DNA of 64,000 nt, taken from positions 1 to 64,000 of the forward strand of contig QCHZ01000008.1 in NCBI GenBank assembly GCA_003216955.1. Direction: 5' to 3'. Made by a program: the position numbers and the translations under genes. Below are positions 7,962 through 15,728 of this stretch, piece after piece (within the stretch, counting starts at the first letter, position 1; every line of letters starts with the position of its first letter). Below the pieces are notes generated by a model that ran no database searches, had not been told where the DNA came from, and was given only the letters and a program-made list of their open reading frames with translations. The stretch is from Prochlorococcus sp. AG-402-I21. GTDB taxonomy: Bacteria > Cyanobacteriota > Cyanobacteriia > PCC-6307 > Cyanobiaceae.

Positions 7962-9164
7962 ATGGACTTGAACAATTTGAAATCTGACCCAATAGTTGTT
8001 GTAGGTGGTGGCTTCGGAGGACTGGCTACTGTTCAAGCTTTGTTAGCCAAGTCAGATGGAACTTCAGTGATTTTGATTGATGAAGGCAATAGATTTCTTT
8101 TTAAGCCATTGCTTTATGAGTTATTAAGCGGTGAGCTTCAATTATGGGAGGTGGCACCTCAGTATTCTGATTTAGCTTCAGAATTAGGATTTATTTTTTT
8201 ACAAGAATGTGTAGTTGAGATTGATGAAATAGCACAAAAGTTAATTACTTCATCTGAGATTGAAATAACTTATTCTCAACTTGTCATTAGCACAGGAGTG
8301 ACAACTAATTATTCATTGCTAGAAAATTTACAAGACTATGCTTGTGGCTTTTCTAATTTAAATGACTTGCGAATAATTAAAAATTTAATAACTAAAATAA
8401 ATAATTCTTCTGAATATACGAATCCTATAGTGATTGCTGGAGCTGGTCCAACCGGTGTTGAGCTTGCATGTAAAATTTCTGATTTAATAAAAGATCGGAT
8501 TGAAATATATTTAGTTGATAAAGGAGATAAAATTCTACCTAGGTGTAAATCATTTAATAGAGAAAAAGCAATCGAAGCAATAGGTAAGAGAAATATTAGA
8601 GTTTATTTAGACTATTTTATAAAATCTGTTGATAAAACTTTTTTAGAACTCTACAGTCCTAATAATGAAATAAATAATTACATTAAAATTGATTATTCTA
8701 CTTTATTATGGACTGCAGGATTAAAACCTTCAAAATCAAAATTTTTGTATCATTTTTTGAATGAAAATCAGAAGATTAAAGTAAATAAATTTATGCAAAA
8801 GGATGAATATAAAAATATTTTTTTCGTTGGAGATATCACATTTTGTGAAAATGCCCCCTTCCCTTCTTCCGCTCAAGTTGCAATGCAGCAAGGTTCTTTA
8901 GTGGCTCAAAATATTTTTTCTCTAAGGAAGGGAAATGAACTTAAATCATTCCAATTTGAAGATCTTGGAGAAATGTTGAGTCTTGGCATTGGTAATGCAT
9001 CTATTACTGGCTATGGAATTACCTTGGCAGGACCCCTTGCATTTGAAATTAGGCGTTTTGCATATTTAATGAGAATGCCAGGTTTTCTTCTATCGTTTAA
9101 ATCCTCTGGTTCATGGCTATTTAGTAAAAAATTAATTAATCGTTTATTTTCCCAATCTCCTTAG
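7962..9164 (+). CDS. ndbB: type II NAD(P)H dehydrogenase (NdbB-like flavoprotein)
   Basis: The protein is a single-subunit, non-pumping NAD(P)H:quinone oxidoreductase of the Ndh-2 family. FAD binding is shown by IVVVGGGFGGLATVQALL (11-28) and NAD(P) binding by IVIAGAGPTGVELAC (156-170). LLWTAGLKPSK and IFFVGDITFCENAPFPSSAQVAMQQG are the conserved flavoprotein closing motifs. The last 60 residues are hydrophobic and basic and probably attach the enzyme to the membrane. The frame is open from 7842, but that stretch overlaps cysH and has no match to the family; the ATG at 7962 puts the FAD motif at the normal distance. Cyanobacterial relatives also serve in quinone (vitamin K1) reduction, which cannot be excluded here. 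Confidence 0.85.
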   Translation: MDLNNLKSDPIVVVGGGFGGLATVQALLAKSDGTSVILIDEGNRFLFKPLLYELLSGELQLWEVAPQYSDLASELGFIFLQECVVEIDEIAQKLITSSEIEITYSQLVISTGVTTNYSLLENLQDYACGFSNLNDLRIIKNLITKINNSSEYTNPIVIAGAGPTGVELACKISDLIKDRIEIYLVDKGDKILPRCKSFNREKAIEAIGKRNIRVYLDYFIKSVDKTFLELYSPNNEINNYIKIDYSTLLWTAGLKPSKSKFLYHFLNENQKIKVNKFMQKDEYKNIFFVGDITFCENAPFPSSAQVAMQQGSLVAQNIFSLRKGNELKSFQFEDLGEMLSLGIGNASITGYGITLAGPLAFEIRRFAYLMRMPGFLLSFKSSGSWLFSKKLINRLFSQSP

Positions 9165-9225
9165 CTCCGTTACGCAGTAGTCTTAAAATTAATACTTGGA
9201 CAGAGTCAGTTGAAAAGGTTATTAA

Positions 9226-11052
9226 TTGAATAATATGAATGAGGTACTAACTGTTTTTGAAAATCCAAAAGCTGTCATAACTTTGGCAGTGTTAATTAGT
9301 GCAGTTTGTTTATTTGTAAGTAGTGCTCTAGCTCCTGAACTGACTGGACTCTTGAGTGTCGCATTATTAATGGCAACAGGAGTTCTTTCTCCTCAAAAAG
9401 CATTGGCTGGTTTTGGAAGCCCTGCATTGATTACATTGATGGGCTTATTTGCTGTTTCTGCTGCACTTTTTAAAAGTGGAGCTCTTGATCGTTTAAGAGA
9501 GTTAATAGCTTCTGAAAGTATTCGAACTCCGCGTAGGTTAATAGCTTTGCTTGGATTGGTTGTTGCTCCTGTGTCAGGCGTTGTTCCTAATACTCCAGTG
9601 GTAGCTTCGCTTTTACCAGTTATTGAGGCTTGGTGTGTAAAGCGAAAATTATCTCCTTCTCGTGTTTTGCTGCCACTATCTTTCGCTACGGTTTTAGGCG
9701 GCACATTAACTCTTTTGGGGAGTTCAGTAAATTTGTTGGTGAGCGATATTAGCGATCAACTTGGCTACGGTCCTTTTGATCTTTTTACTTTTACTGCAAT
9801 AGGTATACCAATATGGTTGTTTGGGACAGCGTATATGTTGTTAGCTCCTCAATCTTTACTACCTGATAGAGGAAGAATTAGCTCAGAGTATGGAGGCAGT
9901 TCGGATCAAACTGGCTATTTTACGGAGGTCACAATTCCTTCTGGTTCAGAATTGGTTGGGAATTCCTTGAGGAATAGTCGCTTACAAAGAAGATTTGATG
10001 TCGATGTTTTAGAAATACAGCGAGAGAATGAGAGATTTTTGCCACCTTTGGCTGATCGAATAATTCAATCTGGAGATCGCTTGTTGATCAGAATTACACG
10101 CTCAGATCTTTTGAGATTAAAACAAGAACATACAGTTCAATTAACTAAAGATTTAAATCCTGAAAAGAATTTTTTTCTATCCAATACTGATGAAGGTCAA
10201 CAAACTGTAGAGGTCCTTTTGCCAGCTGGCTCAACCTTGGCTGGCGCGAGTTTGCGAGAATTACGCTTTAGGCAAAGGCATAATGCAACTGTTTTAGCTT
10301 TAAGACGAGGGCAGCAAACTGTTCAAGAAAGATTGGGCCAAGCAATTTTAAGAGAGGGGGATGTACTACTTCTTCAAGCACCAAGAGATTCTATTAGAGG
10401 ATTGCAAGATAGTAATGATCTACTCGTTTTAGATCAATTTGATAATGATCTACCAACTGTCACAAGAAAGCCTATAGCAATTGGTATAGCCATTGCTATG
10501 TTGATTCTTCCCTCACTTACTGATTTACCTCTTGTTGCTTCGGTCTTATTGGCAGTAATTGGCATGGTTTGGGGTGGATGCTTAAGGCCCGCAGAGGTTC
10601 AAAGATCAATTCGACTGGATGTAATTCTTTTGCTTGGATCTCTCTCTAGCTTTAGTGTCGCAATGCAAAACACAGGTCTTGCAGATGCTTTTGCGAATAT
10701 TTTAATTTTTATATTGAAAGACCTATCTACTTATTCCGCTTTACTAGTAATTTTTCTCTCGACTACAATATTCACTCAATTTGTCAGTAACGCCGCTTCA
10801 GTAGCTCTTTTGGCACCAATCGCTGTTCAACTGGCGCCAAGTATGGGTCTACCTCCTTTGGCTTTATTGATAACAGTTCTTTTTGGCGCTAGTCAATCTT
10901 TTCTTACTCCTATGGGTTACCAGACAAACCTTATGGTATTTGGACCTGGGCGTTATCAGTTCTTAGATGTCACTAGATACGGAGCTGGGTTGACCATCTT
11001 GATGACGTTTCTTGTTCCTGGGTTGATTTTGCTAAACTATGGCATTTCTTAA
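9226..11052 (+). CDS. SLC13/DASS-family anion permease with two central RCK_C (TrkA-C) domains
   Basis: The 608-residue protein has about five hydrophobic helices before residue 210, then two soluble RCK_C domains (about 226-300, FTEVTIPSGSELVGNSLR; and about 323-395, VEVLLPAGSTLAGASLR), then a second membrane half. The hairpin signatures of the ArsB/NhaD/SLC13 fold are visible: VVPNTPVVASLLPVI and VSNAASVALLAPIAVQL. Relatives are annotated as Na+/sulfate or dicarboxylate transporters; the substrate cannot be read here. An in-frame ATG lies three codons after the TTG used; AAAAGG at 9213-9218 is better spaced for the TTG. KtrB and KtrA genes follow on the same strand, so RCK-type regulation may be a shared theme. 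Confidence 0.85.
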   Translation: MNNMNEVLTVFENPKAVITLAVLISAVCLFVSSALAPELTGLLSVALLMATGVLSPQKALAGFGSPALITLMGLFAVSAALFKSGALDRLRELIASESIRTPRRLIALLGLVVAPVSGVVPNTPVVASLLPVIEAWCVKRKLSPSRVLLPLSFATVLGGTLTLLGSSVNLLVSDISDQLGYGPFDLFTFTAIGIPIWLFGTAYMLLAPQSLLPDRGRISSEYGGSSDQTGYFTEVTIPSGSELVGNSLRNSRLQRRFDVDVLEIQRENERFLPPLADRIIQSGDRLLIRITRSDLLRLKQEHTVQLTKDLNPEKNFFLSNTDEGQQTVEVLLPAGSTLAGASLRELRFRQRHNATVLALRRGQQTVQERLGQAILREGDVLLLQAPRDSIRGLQDSNDLLVLDQFDNDLPTVTRKPIAIGIAIAMLILPSLTDLPLVASVLLAVIGMVWGGCLRPAEVQRSIRLDVILLLGSLSSFSVAMQNTGLADAFANILIFILKDLSTYSALLVIFLSTTIFTQFVSNAASVALLAPIAVQLAPSMGLPPLALLITVLFGASQSFLTPMGYQTNLMVFGPGRYQFLDVTRYGAGLTILMTFLVPGLILLNYGIS

Positions 11053-11143
11053 ATATGATCGATATGATTGTTAATTTAGAAACAAATCCAAAGTTTCCAT
11101 TTGATTTTGATTATTTAATCTTTTCAGAATTAGTCTCCATTTA

Positions 11144-12541
11144 TTGTCGAAAAAAGTGAGTATTAGGCAAGAAACTTATAGAAGACTTACGGTTCCACAG
11201 TTTACAGTGGTAACTGGTTTACTTGTGATTACTTTTGGAACATTATTATTAGCTACTCCTTTATGTTCTCATGCAAATGTAGGCCTGTGGGAGGCATTCT
11301 TTACGGCAACTTCTGCTGTCACAGTTACTGGATTATCTATTATTGATATAGGAATAGATTTGACATTTTTTGGGCAAATAATTTTAGCGATTATGTTGTT
11401 AACTGGGGGCCTAGGTTTAATGGCAATTACTACATTTTTACAGGGCTTTATTGTTAGTGGAACAGAATTGAAAACACGTCTTGACAGAGGAAAAACTCTT
11501 GATGAATTTGGAGTTGGTGGTGTGGGAAGAACTTTTAAAGGGATTACGCTTACAGCATCTATTCTTATTTTCCTTGGTTCTATTACTTTGTATTTTTTTG
11601 GTTTCAATAATATAACTAGCTCAAGTGAGAGGATCTGGGTATCAATTTTTCATAGCATCTCTGCTTATAATAATGCTGGATTTAGTTTATGGTCAAACAG
11701 TTTACAAGATTATAGAAGTAATTGGGTAGTGAATTTTGTTTTAATTACTTTAATTATATTAGGTGGTTTTGGATGGAGGGTAACAAATGATATTTGGATA
11801 AATCGTAGATCTTTAAAATTAAGAAATTTAAGTCTTCATACACGTTTAGTAATTAGATCATCTTTTATATTAATTTCTCTGGGATTCTTCGGATTGCTTT
11901 TTACTGAATCGTTAGCTAGGGGTAGTTTCTTTTCGTTAATTAATTTTGATGATCGTATTTTAACCTCTCTATTTACTTCTGTTAGTGCGCGAACTGCAGG
12001 CTTTACGAATTTACCTATATCAATTGAGAGTGTCTCTGACTCTGGCCTTTTGTTGTTAATGTTTCTTATGTTTATTGGAGCAAGTCCAGGTGGCACTGGA
12101 GGCGGAATTAAGACAACAACTATTGCGGCATTAATGGCAGCTACTAGAGCAACTTTACGAGGTCAAAATGAAATCATTATTCGGAATCGGCAGATATCTG
12201 ACAAAGTAATTCTGAAAGCTGTAGGTATTACTGTTGGTTCGTTTTTATTTGTATTAATTATGGCTTTATTATTAAGTTTGAGTAATGGTTTCAATAGTGG
12301 AGAGAATTTTTCATTTTTAGAAATGCTTTTCACTTGTATTTCTGCTTTTGCAACTGTAGGTTTCGATCTTGGCGTTACCTCTAAGCTAGGACATGTAGGT
12401 CAATTAATTCTGATTATTGGAATGTTTGTTGGGAGACTGGGAATCCTTTTATTCTTGAGCGCTGTATGGCAAGCTCTTAATAAAAGCAAGCTTCAGAATC
12501 GCAATCGAATCGGCTATCCGAGGGAGGACCTTTATGTTTAA
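11144..12541 (+). CDS. ktrB: K+ transport membrane subunit, KtrB/TrkH family
   Basis: KtrB forms the K+ (Na+-coupled) translocating pore. Four selectivity-filter segments with the key Gly are visible: AVTVTGLSIID (P1), ISAYNNAGFSLW (P2), SVSARTAGFTNL (P3) and ISAFATVGFDLG (P4). The intracellular gate region, with small residues, is LMFIGASPGGTGGGIKTTT. At 465 residues it is the usual KtrB size and has about eight to ten membrane helices. TTG at 11144 is the likely start, with an in-frame GTG four codons later. The stop lies 12 bp before the KtrA start, a clear operon. Confidence 0.92.
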   Translation: MSKKVSIRQETYRRLTVPQFTVVTGLLVITFGTLLLATPLCSHANVGLWEAFFTATSAVTVTGLSIIDIGIDLTFFGQIILAIMLLTGGLGLMAITTFLQGFIVSGTELKTRLDRGKTLDEFGVGGVGRTFKGITLTASILIFLGSITLYFFGFNNITSSSERIWVSIFHSISAYNNAGFSLWSNSLQDYRSNWVVNFVLITLIILGGFGWRVTNDIWINRRSLKLRNLSLHTRLVIRSSFILISLGFFGLLFTESLARGSFFSLINFDDRILTSLFTSVSARTAGFTNLPISIESVSDSGLLLLMFLMFIGASPGGTGGGIKTTTIAALMAATRATLRGQNEIIIRNRQISDKVILKAVGITVGSFLFVLIMALLLSLSNGFNSGENFSFLEMLFTCISAFATVGFDLGVTSKLGHVGQLILIIGMFVGRLGILLFLSAVWQALNKSKLQNRNRIGYPREDLYV

Positions 12542-12548
12542 GGAGGAC
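12541..12548 (+). promoter_or_regulatory. strong ribosome binding site for ktrA
   Basis: AGGAGGAC lies 5 bases before the ktrA ATG at 12554 and overlaps the last base of the ktrB stop codon. It is one of the few near-consensus Shine-Dalgarno sequences in this window, where most genes lack one. It fixes the ktrA start and suggests high or coupled translation of the regulatory subunit. Confidence 0.8.
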
Positions 12549-12553
12549 AAATC

Positions 12554-13258
12554 ATGAGTGATTGGTGGCAATGGTCTCCCATAAAAGCAAACCAGAAACT
12601 TGGGTTTGCTGTAGTTGGAATTGGTCGTTTTGGAAGTGCGGTATGTAGAGAACTATTGAGAAATGGTGCTGATGTTTTGGCTGTTGATTTCTCAGAGAAG
12701 GCAATAGAGGAATTACGTCAACTCGAGCCAACAATTGAAGCTAGGGTGGTTGACTCAACGGATGAAGAGTCTATGAAAGAGGCAGGTGTTCTTGAAATGG
12801 GGACTGTAGTGGTAGGCATTAGTGAGCCAATTGAGGCAAGTATTACGACAACTCTTATTGCTAAAGACACAGAGGGAAGTTTAGTGAAGCAGGTTATTGC
12901 TAGAGCAACAAGTGATCTGCATGAAAAAATGCTGAAAAGGGTTGGTGCTGATCGGGTGGTATTTCCTTCGAGAATGCAAGGAGAAAGATTGGGTTTGGAA
13001 TTAGTCAGACCTAATTTGATTGAAAGATTAGAACTCGATGATAAAACCGGTATTGATGAGATTAAAGTTCCTGAGGTATTTGTAGGCCGTTCTTTAAGAG
13101 ATTTAAATCTTAGAAAAAATTATTTTGTTAACGTTTTAGCTGCTGGTCCTGCTCAACTACTGACGGTCAATCCTCCAGCTAAATATATTTTAGAAAAAGA
13201 TCATGTACTTGTAGTTATGGGCTCAATGGAAGATCTTCAAAAGCTGCCACAAACTTAA
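12554..13258 (+). CDS. ktrA: K+ transport regulatory subunit, KtrA/TrkA family
   Basis: The 234-residue protein has an RCK_N domain with the nucleotide motif FAVVGIGRFGSAVCREL followed by the acidic VLAVDFS strand end, and an RCK_C domain from about residue 155 (IDEIKVPEVFVGRSLRDLNL) to the end (HVLVVMGSMEDLQKL). Such subunits form an octameric ring under KtrB and gate it with ATP/ADP or NAD(H). It directly follows ktrB and is itself followed 3 bp later by anmK. No membrane segment is present. Confidence 0.92.
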   Translation: MSDWWQWSPIKANQKLGFAVVGIGRFGSAVCRELLRNGADVLAVDFSEKAIEELRQLEPTIEARVVDSTDEESMKEAGVLEMGTVVVGISEPIEASITTTLIAKDTEGSLVKQVIARATSDLHEKMLKRVGADRVVFPSRMQGERLGLELVRPNLIERLELDDKTGIDEIKVPEVFVGRSLRDLNLRKNYFVNVLAAGPAQLLTVNPPAKYILEKDHVLVVMGSMEDLQKLPQT

Positions 13259-13261
13259 TCC

Positions 13262-14398
13262 ATGCGTGTCTTGGGTTTGATGAGTGGTACTAGTGCTGAT
13301 GGAATAGATGCAGTTTTGGTTGATTTTAAAGGTGATCCTTCAAAGCCAAAATGGAAAATTTTAAATACATGTTCATGTCAATATCCTTCATCAACAAGAA
13401 AAAAAATAATCCAAGTTGGACAAGGATTAAAAATTAACAGTAAAAATTGGCTTGAGTTGGCTGAGGAAATTACGGAACTAAATGCTTTTGCTGCAAGGAA
13501 TTGTGATCCTGAATCAACTGCAGAAGTTGTTGGATGTCACGGTCAAACTTTATTTCATAGAAGTGTAGAAAGATCTAAAAGAGGAGGAAGTCTTCAAATT
13601 CTTTTAGGACCTTTACTTGCATATATTTTAGATCAAATCGTCATTTATGATTTTAGATCAAAAGATATTGCTGCAGGTGGTCATGGTGCCCCTTTAGTAG
13701 CGTTAGTCGATGAAGCCTTGGTTGGAAGGCTTCATGGATGGAGAGGAGTTCTCAACCTTGGTGGAATTGCGAATATTACAATTATCCCACCTAAAACTGG
13801 AATTGATAAAACTTCTGAATGCTTAGGCTGGGATTGCGGACCGGCTAACTCTTTAATTGATCTAGCTATGACAGAAAGTACTCAGTCATCTTTAACTTTT
13901 GATCAGGATGGATCAGTAGCATCTCGTGGAGAACCTAACTTAGGAATTATCGAAAAGTGGTTGAAGGATCCTTTTTTTCATTTAGAACCTCCACGATCTA
14001 CAGGTAGAGAGCAATTCGGTTTCCAAGATTTACAAAAAAGGAAACAGGAATTAGGTGATATATCAACAGAAGATTTAATTTCAACATTAACTACATTTAC
14101 CGCATCAATAATCTCTCAAGATTTAGATAATATTTTTAGGCTTAAAAATATACGTTTAATTGAGCTTTTGGTTGCAGGAGGTGGAAGTAGAAATCTATTT
14201 TTAATGAGGCAAATACAGAAACAATGCCATGGTATTCATCTGCGTCCAATAGATGAAATTGGTATTCCTTCGCAATTTAGAGAAGCACTAGTTTTTGCAA
14301 CTTTATCTTGGTGGAACTTCTTAGGGAAAAAAGTGAATCCGAAGTACATAACAGGAGCAAACAAATCTATTTTATATGGAGTAAGAGTTGATCCCTGA
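13262..14398 (+). CDS. anmK: anhydro-N-acetylmuramic acid kinase
   Basis: AnmK cleaves and phosphorylates 1,6-anhydro-MurNAc to MurNAc 6-phosphate in peptidoglycan recycling. The signature [19 protein letters not shown] opens the protein; [43 protein letters not shown] and [11 protein letters not shown] follow in the family order, and [14 protein letters not shown] closes it. The 378 residues are full length. It begins 3 bp after ktrA and may be read from the same transcript, although the functions are unrelated. The GH3 hexosaminidase at 37196 would act in the same recycling pathway. Confidence 0.93.
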   Translation: MRVLGLMSGTSADGIDAVLVDFKGDPSKPKWKILNTCSCQYPSSTRKKIIQVGQGLKINSKNWLELAEEITELNAFAARNCDPESTAEVVGCHGQTLFHRSVERSKRGGSLQILLGPLLAYILDQIVIYDFRSKDIAAGGHGAPLVALVDEALVGRLHGWRGVLNLGGIANITIIPPKTGIDKTSECLGWDCGPANSLIDLAMTESTQSSLTFDQDGSVASRGEPNLGIIEKWLKDPFFHLEPPRSTGREQFGFQDLQKRKQELGDISTEDLISTLTTFTASIISQDLDNIFRLKNIRLIELLVAGGGSRNLFLMRQIQKQCHGIHLRPIDEIGIPSQFREALVFATLSWWNFLGKKVNPKYITGANKSILYGVRVDP

Positions 14399-14416
14399 GG
14401 GTACTTGATTGAATAG

Positions 14417-14719
14417 TTAAATTCTTTTAAATTTTAATCTTTTTGGAATCCCTTTTAATCTTTGTGTTTTTTGCTTTTCTAATGCATTTATAAAATTTTG
14501 TGTTTTAGTTTTTTTTGTTTCTAATTCTTTAGATTCTGAACTTGCTCTCAATTCGTAATTCTTAACTCCTTCTTGAATTAATACTTTGGCCATATTACTA
14601 ACAGTTCTCGATTCTGTTTCGGCTAGCTCTGACAATCTGTCACATAAATCCTCTGGTAGGACAACTTGTATCCGTGGCGATTTCTGCTTCCCGTTCGATG
14701 AGTGTTGACGAGTAGCCAT
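14417..14719 (-). CDS. ribbon-helix-helix (CopG/MetJ/Arc-like) DNA-binding protein
   Basis: Residues about 14-55 fit a ribbon-helix-helix fold: a strand PRIQVVLPEDL, helix CDRLSELAETES, turn, and a second helix SNMAKVLIQEGVKNYE. The remaining 45 residues are highly charged and Lys-rich, possibly extra DNA or RNA contact. At 100 residues it is typical of a small transcription factor or antitoxin-like regulator, but no toxin gene is next to it. Its start faces a region with several inverted repeats (14731-14780), which suggests autoregulation and possibly control of the divergent gene at 14858. Confidence 0.75.
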   Translation of the reverse strand: MATRQHSSNGKQKSPRIQVVLPEDLCDRLSELAETESRTVSNMAKVLIQEGVKNYELRASSESKELETKKTKTQNFINALEKQKTQRLKGIPKRLKFKRI

Positions 14720-14730
14720 GCTTGCAAAGA

Positions 14731-14780
14731 ACTACCAGGTAGTAAATAGTGTACACTTATACGCAAGGGTAGTATCCTTG
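14731..14780. promoter_or_regulatory. cluster of inverted repeats, candidate RHH operator
   Basis: Three palindromic elements lie between the divergent starts at 14719 and 14858: ACTACC-A-GGTAGT at 14731-14743, AGTGTACACT at 14749-14758, and CAAGG-7-CCTTG at 14764-14780. The heptamer GGTAGTA occurs at 14738-14744 and again at 14768-14774, exactly 30 bp apart, about three helical turns. A TATGAT hexamer at 14783-14788 could be the -10 box of the rightward gene. Small RHH proteins usually bind such short palindromes upstream of their own genes; binding here is an inference. Confidence 0.5.
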
Positions 14781-14857
14781 TGTATGATGCTTGCTAATCT
14801 GGCCAGTTTTGCCTTATCAACCTTTACTTAAATTTTTTGATTTAAAAGGAGTATTCC

Positions 14858-15214
14858 ATGTCTAAGCCATCTCTTCCACAAACATCAAAGCCTCTTTCTG
14901 CAAATGTTGTTGTCAATAAAGGAACTATAAAACGACAAAGAAGGAAGAGTCGTAACAATGGCAAGAATGGAGATGTTCTAATTTCTGCTGTTGTTAGTTC
15001 TTATTTATTAACTCATTTACACCATGTTTTGCAAAGAGCAGAATATGGGGCCAGTAAAGAAGGAAGAGCTTCTCATGCTGCAAACTTTGCTCAACTTCGT
15101 AAAGTCCTTTGCATGGATGCTAGAAGCATGAAAGACGCCTCTGCTTTAGGTTTAAAAGAAAGTGATTTAGATATGTGCAATGAATCAACTGGTTTCGGGA
15201 CAAAAGCTGCATAA
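14858..15214 (+). CDS. conserved-type hypothetical protein with basic N-terminus (118 aa)
   Basis: The gene has an AAAAGGAG ribosome binding site 8 bases before the ATG. The first 36 residues are polar and then strongly basic (IKRQRRKSRNNGKNG), followed by a predicted helical domain (VLISAVVSSYLLTHLHHVLQRAEYG) and a region with two Cys (LCMDARSM, DMCNES). No signal peptide or clear membrane segment is present. I do not recognise a family. It is followed 32 bp later by the Nif11-like gene and lies downstream of the RHH operator candidate, so it may be under that control. Confidence 0.7.
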   Translation: MSKPSLPQTSKPLSANVVVNKGTIKRQRRKSRNNGKNGDVLISAVVSSYLLTHLHHVLQRAEYGASKEGRASHAANFAQLRKVLCMDARSMKDASALGLKESDLDMCNESTGFGTKAA

Positions 15215-15246
15215 TTGAATATTGTTGAATTAGTCAGGTTTTTCTT

Positions 15247-15477
15247 ATGAGTGGCAATGCTGCAGAGCTTTATAAGCTTATAAATGCAGATCCAAATAAA
15301 AAACAAGATCTTTTTCGACAAGCTCTTCAAAACCCCAAAGGTGCAATGCAAGCTATATGTGCATTTGGTATTGAAATGAATTTGCCAGTTACTTCTGAAG
15401 AGGTGAAAGAATATTTGACTACCATTGATGATTTAGAGACTAAGCAATGGCTAATAAAGGCTAGGGGTGGTTTGTGA
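15247..15477 (+). CDS. small Nif11-like protein (76 aa)
   Basis: The sequence ELYKLINADPNKKQDLFRQA, then an Ala-rich helix (MQAICAFGIEMNLPVTSEEVKEYL), follows the Nif11-domain pattern: a helix, a D..L...L spacing, then A...G...T..E...L. In cyanobacteria Nif11 domains occur as stand-alone small proteins and as leader peptides of ribosomal natural products such as prochlorosins. Here the protein ends with KARGGL, so a GG-like end is present but no core peptide follows. No lanthipeptide synthetase is in the window, so a stand-alone function is more likely. The resemblance is weak and judged by eye. Confidence 0.6.
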   Translation: MSGNAAELYKLINADPNKKQDLFRQALQNPKGAMQAICAFGIEMNLPVTSEEVKEYLTTIDDLETKQWLIKARGGL

Positions 15478-15642
15478 TTAATTTTTGAATGAAGAGGGGG
15501 TTTCTAACGTCTCTTGACCATTGTCTCTAATTCCTCTTCTTTCATAGCCGCCTCCACCTGCCATCGTCCAAAAAAACCAATAACTTGGAATTGCAAGAGC
15601 TGCGGCGAGTACTAGAGCAGTAATTTGTTCGAGTCTTAACAT
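15478..15642 (-). CDS. small single-helix membrane protein (54 aa)
   Basis: An ATG at 15642 opens a 54-residue frame: MLRLEQI, a hydrophobic helix TALVLAAALAIPSYWFFWTM, then a Gly4 stretch and a polar tail (YERRGIRDNGQETLETPSS). The stop is back to back with the stop of the convergent Nif11-like gene, with no base between. The design (short N-terminus, one helix, polar tail) is like small photosystem or cytochrome complex subunits, but it does not match PsbM, PsbX, PetM or PetN that I know. Its 5' flank holds a 17-bp inverted repeat. Confidence 0.6.
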   Translation of the reverse strand: MLRLEQITALVLAAALAIPSYWFFWTMAGGGGYERRGIRDNGQETLETPSSFKN

Positions 15643-15646
15643 AGCC

Positions 15647-15663
15647 TTACATAAGTAATGTAA
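15647..15663. promoter_or_regulatory. 17-bp inverted repeat TTACAT-5-ATGTAA
   Basis: The arms TTACAT (15647-15652) and ATGTAA (15658-15663) are perfect complements around a 5-bp centre. The element lies 5 bases upstream of the minus-strand start at 15642 and 66 bp before the ABC-F start at 15729. It may be an operator or an mRNA hairpin that covers the ribosome binding site of the 54-residue gene. No regulator can be named from sequence alone. Confidence 0.35.
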
Positions 15664-15728
15664 TTTAAATCAGTTAGCATCTGTTAAAGCTAAATGATTG
15701 AAGGTAATTCAATTGAGGTTTTGTTGTA

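Noticed and set aside
9393-9704. 103-codon minus-strand frame inside the permease gene
   Set aside because: Lies wholly opposite a well-supported membrane protein gene; its Ala/Pro/Thr-rich product reflects the antisense of hydrophobic codons.
11055-11159. 34-codon frame (MIDMIVNLE...) between the SLC13-type permease and ktrB
   Set aside because: Too short, overlaps the ktrB start and has no helix or motif that suggests a small protein.
14417-14719. RHH protein as the antitoxin of a toxin-antitoxin pair
   Set aside because: No small toxin-like gene of the ParE, RelE or MazF type is next to it on the same strand.
15247-15477. Reading the Nif11-like gene as a real prochlorosin precursor
   Set aside because: No core peptide with Cys/Ser/Thr follows the GG and no modifying enzyme is in the window.
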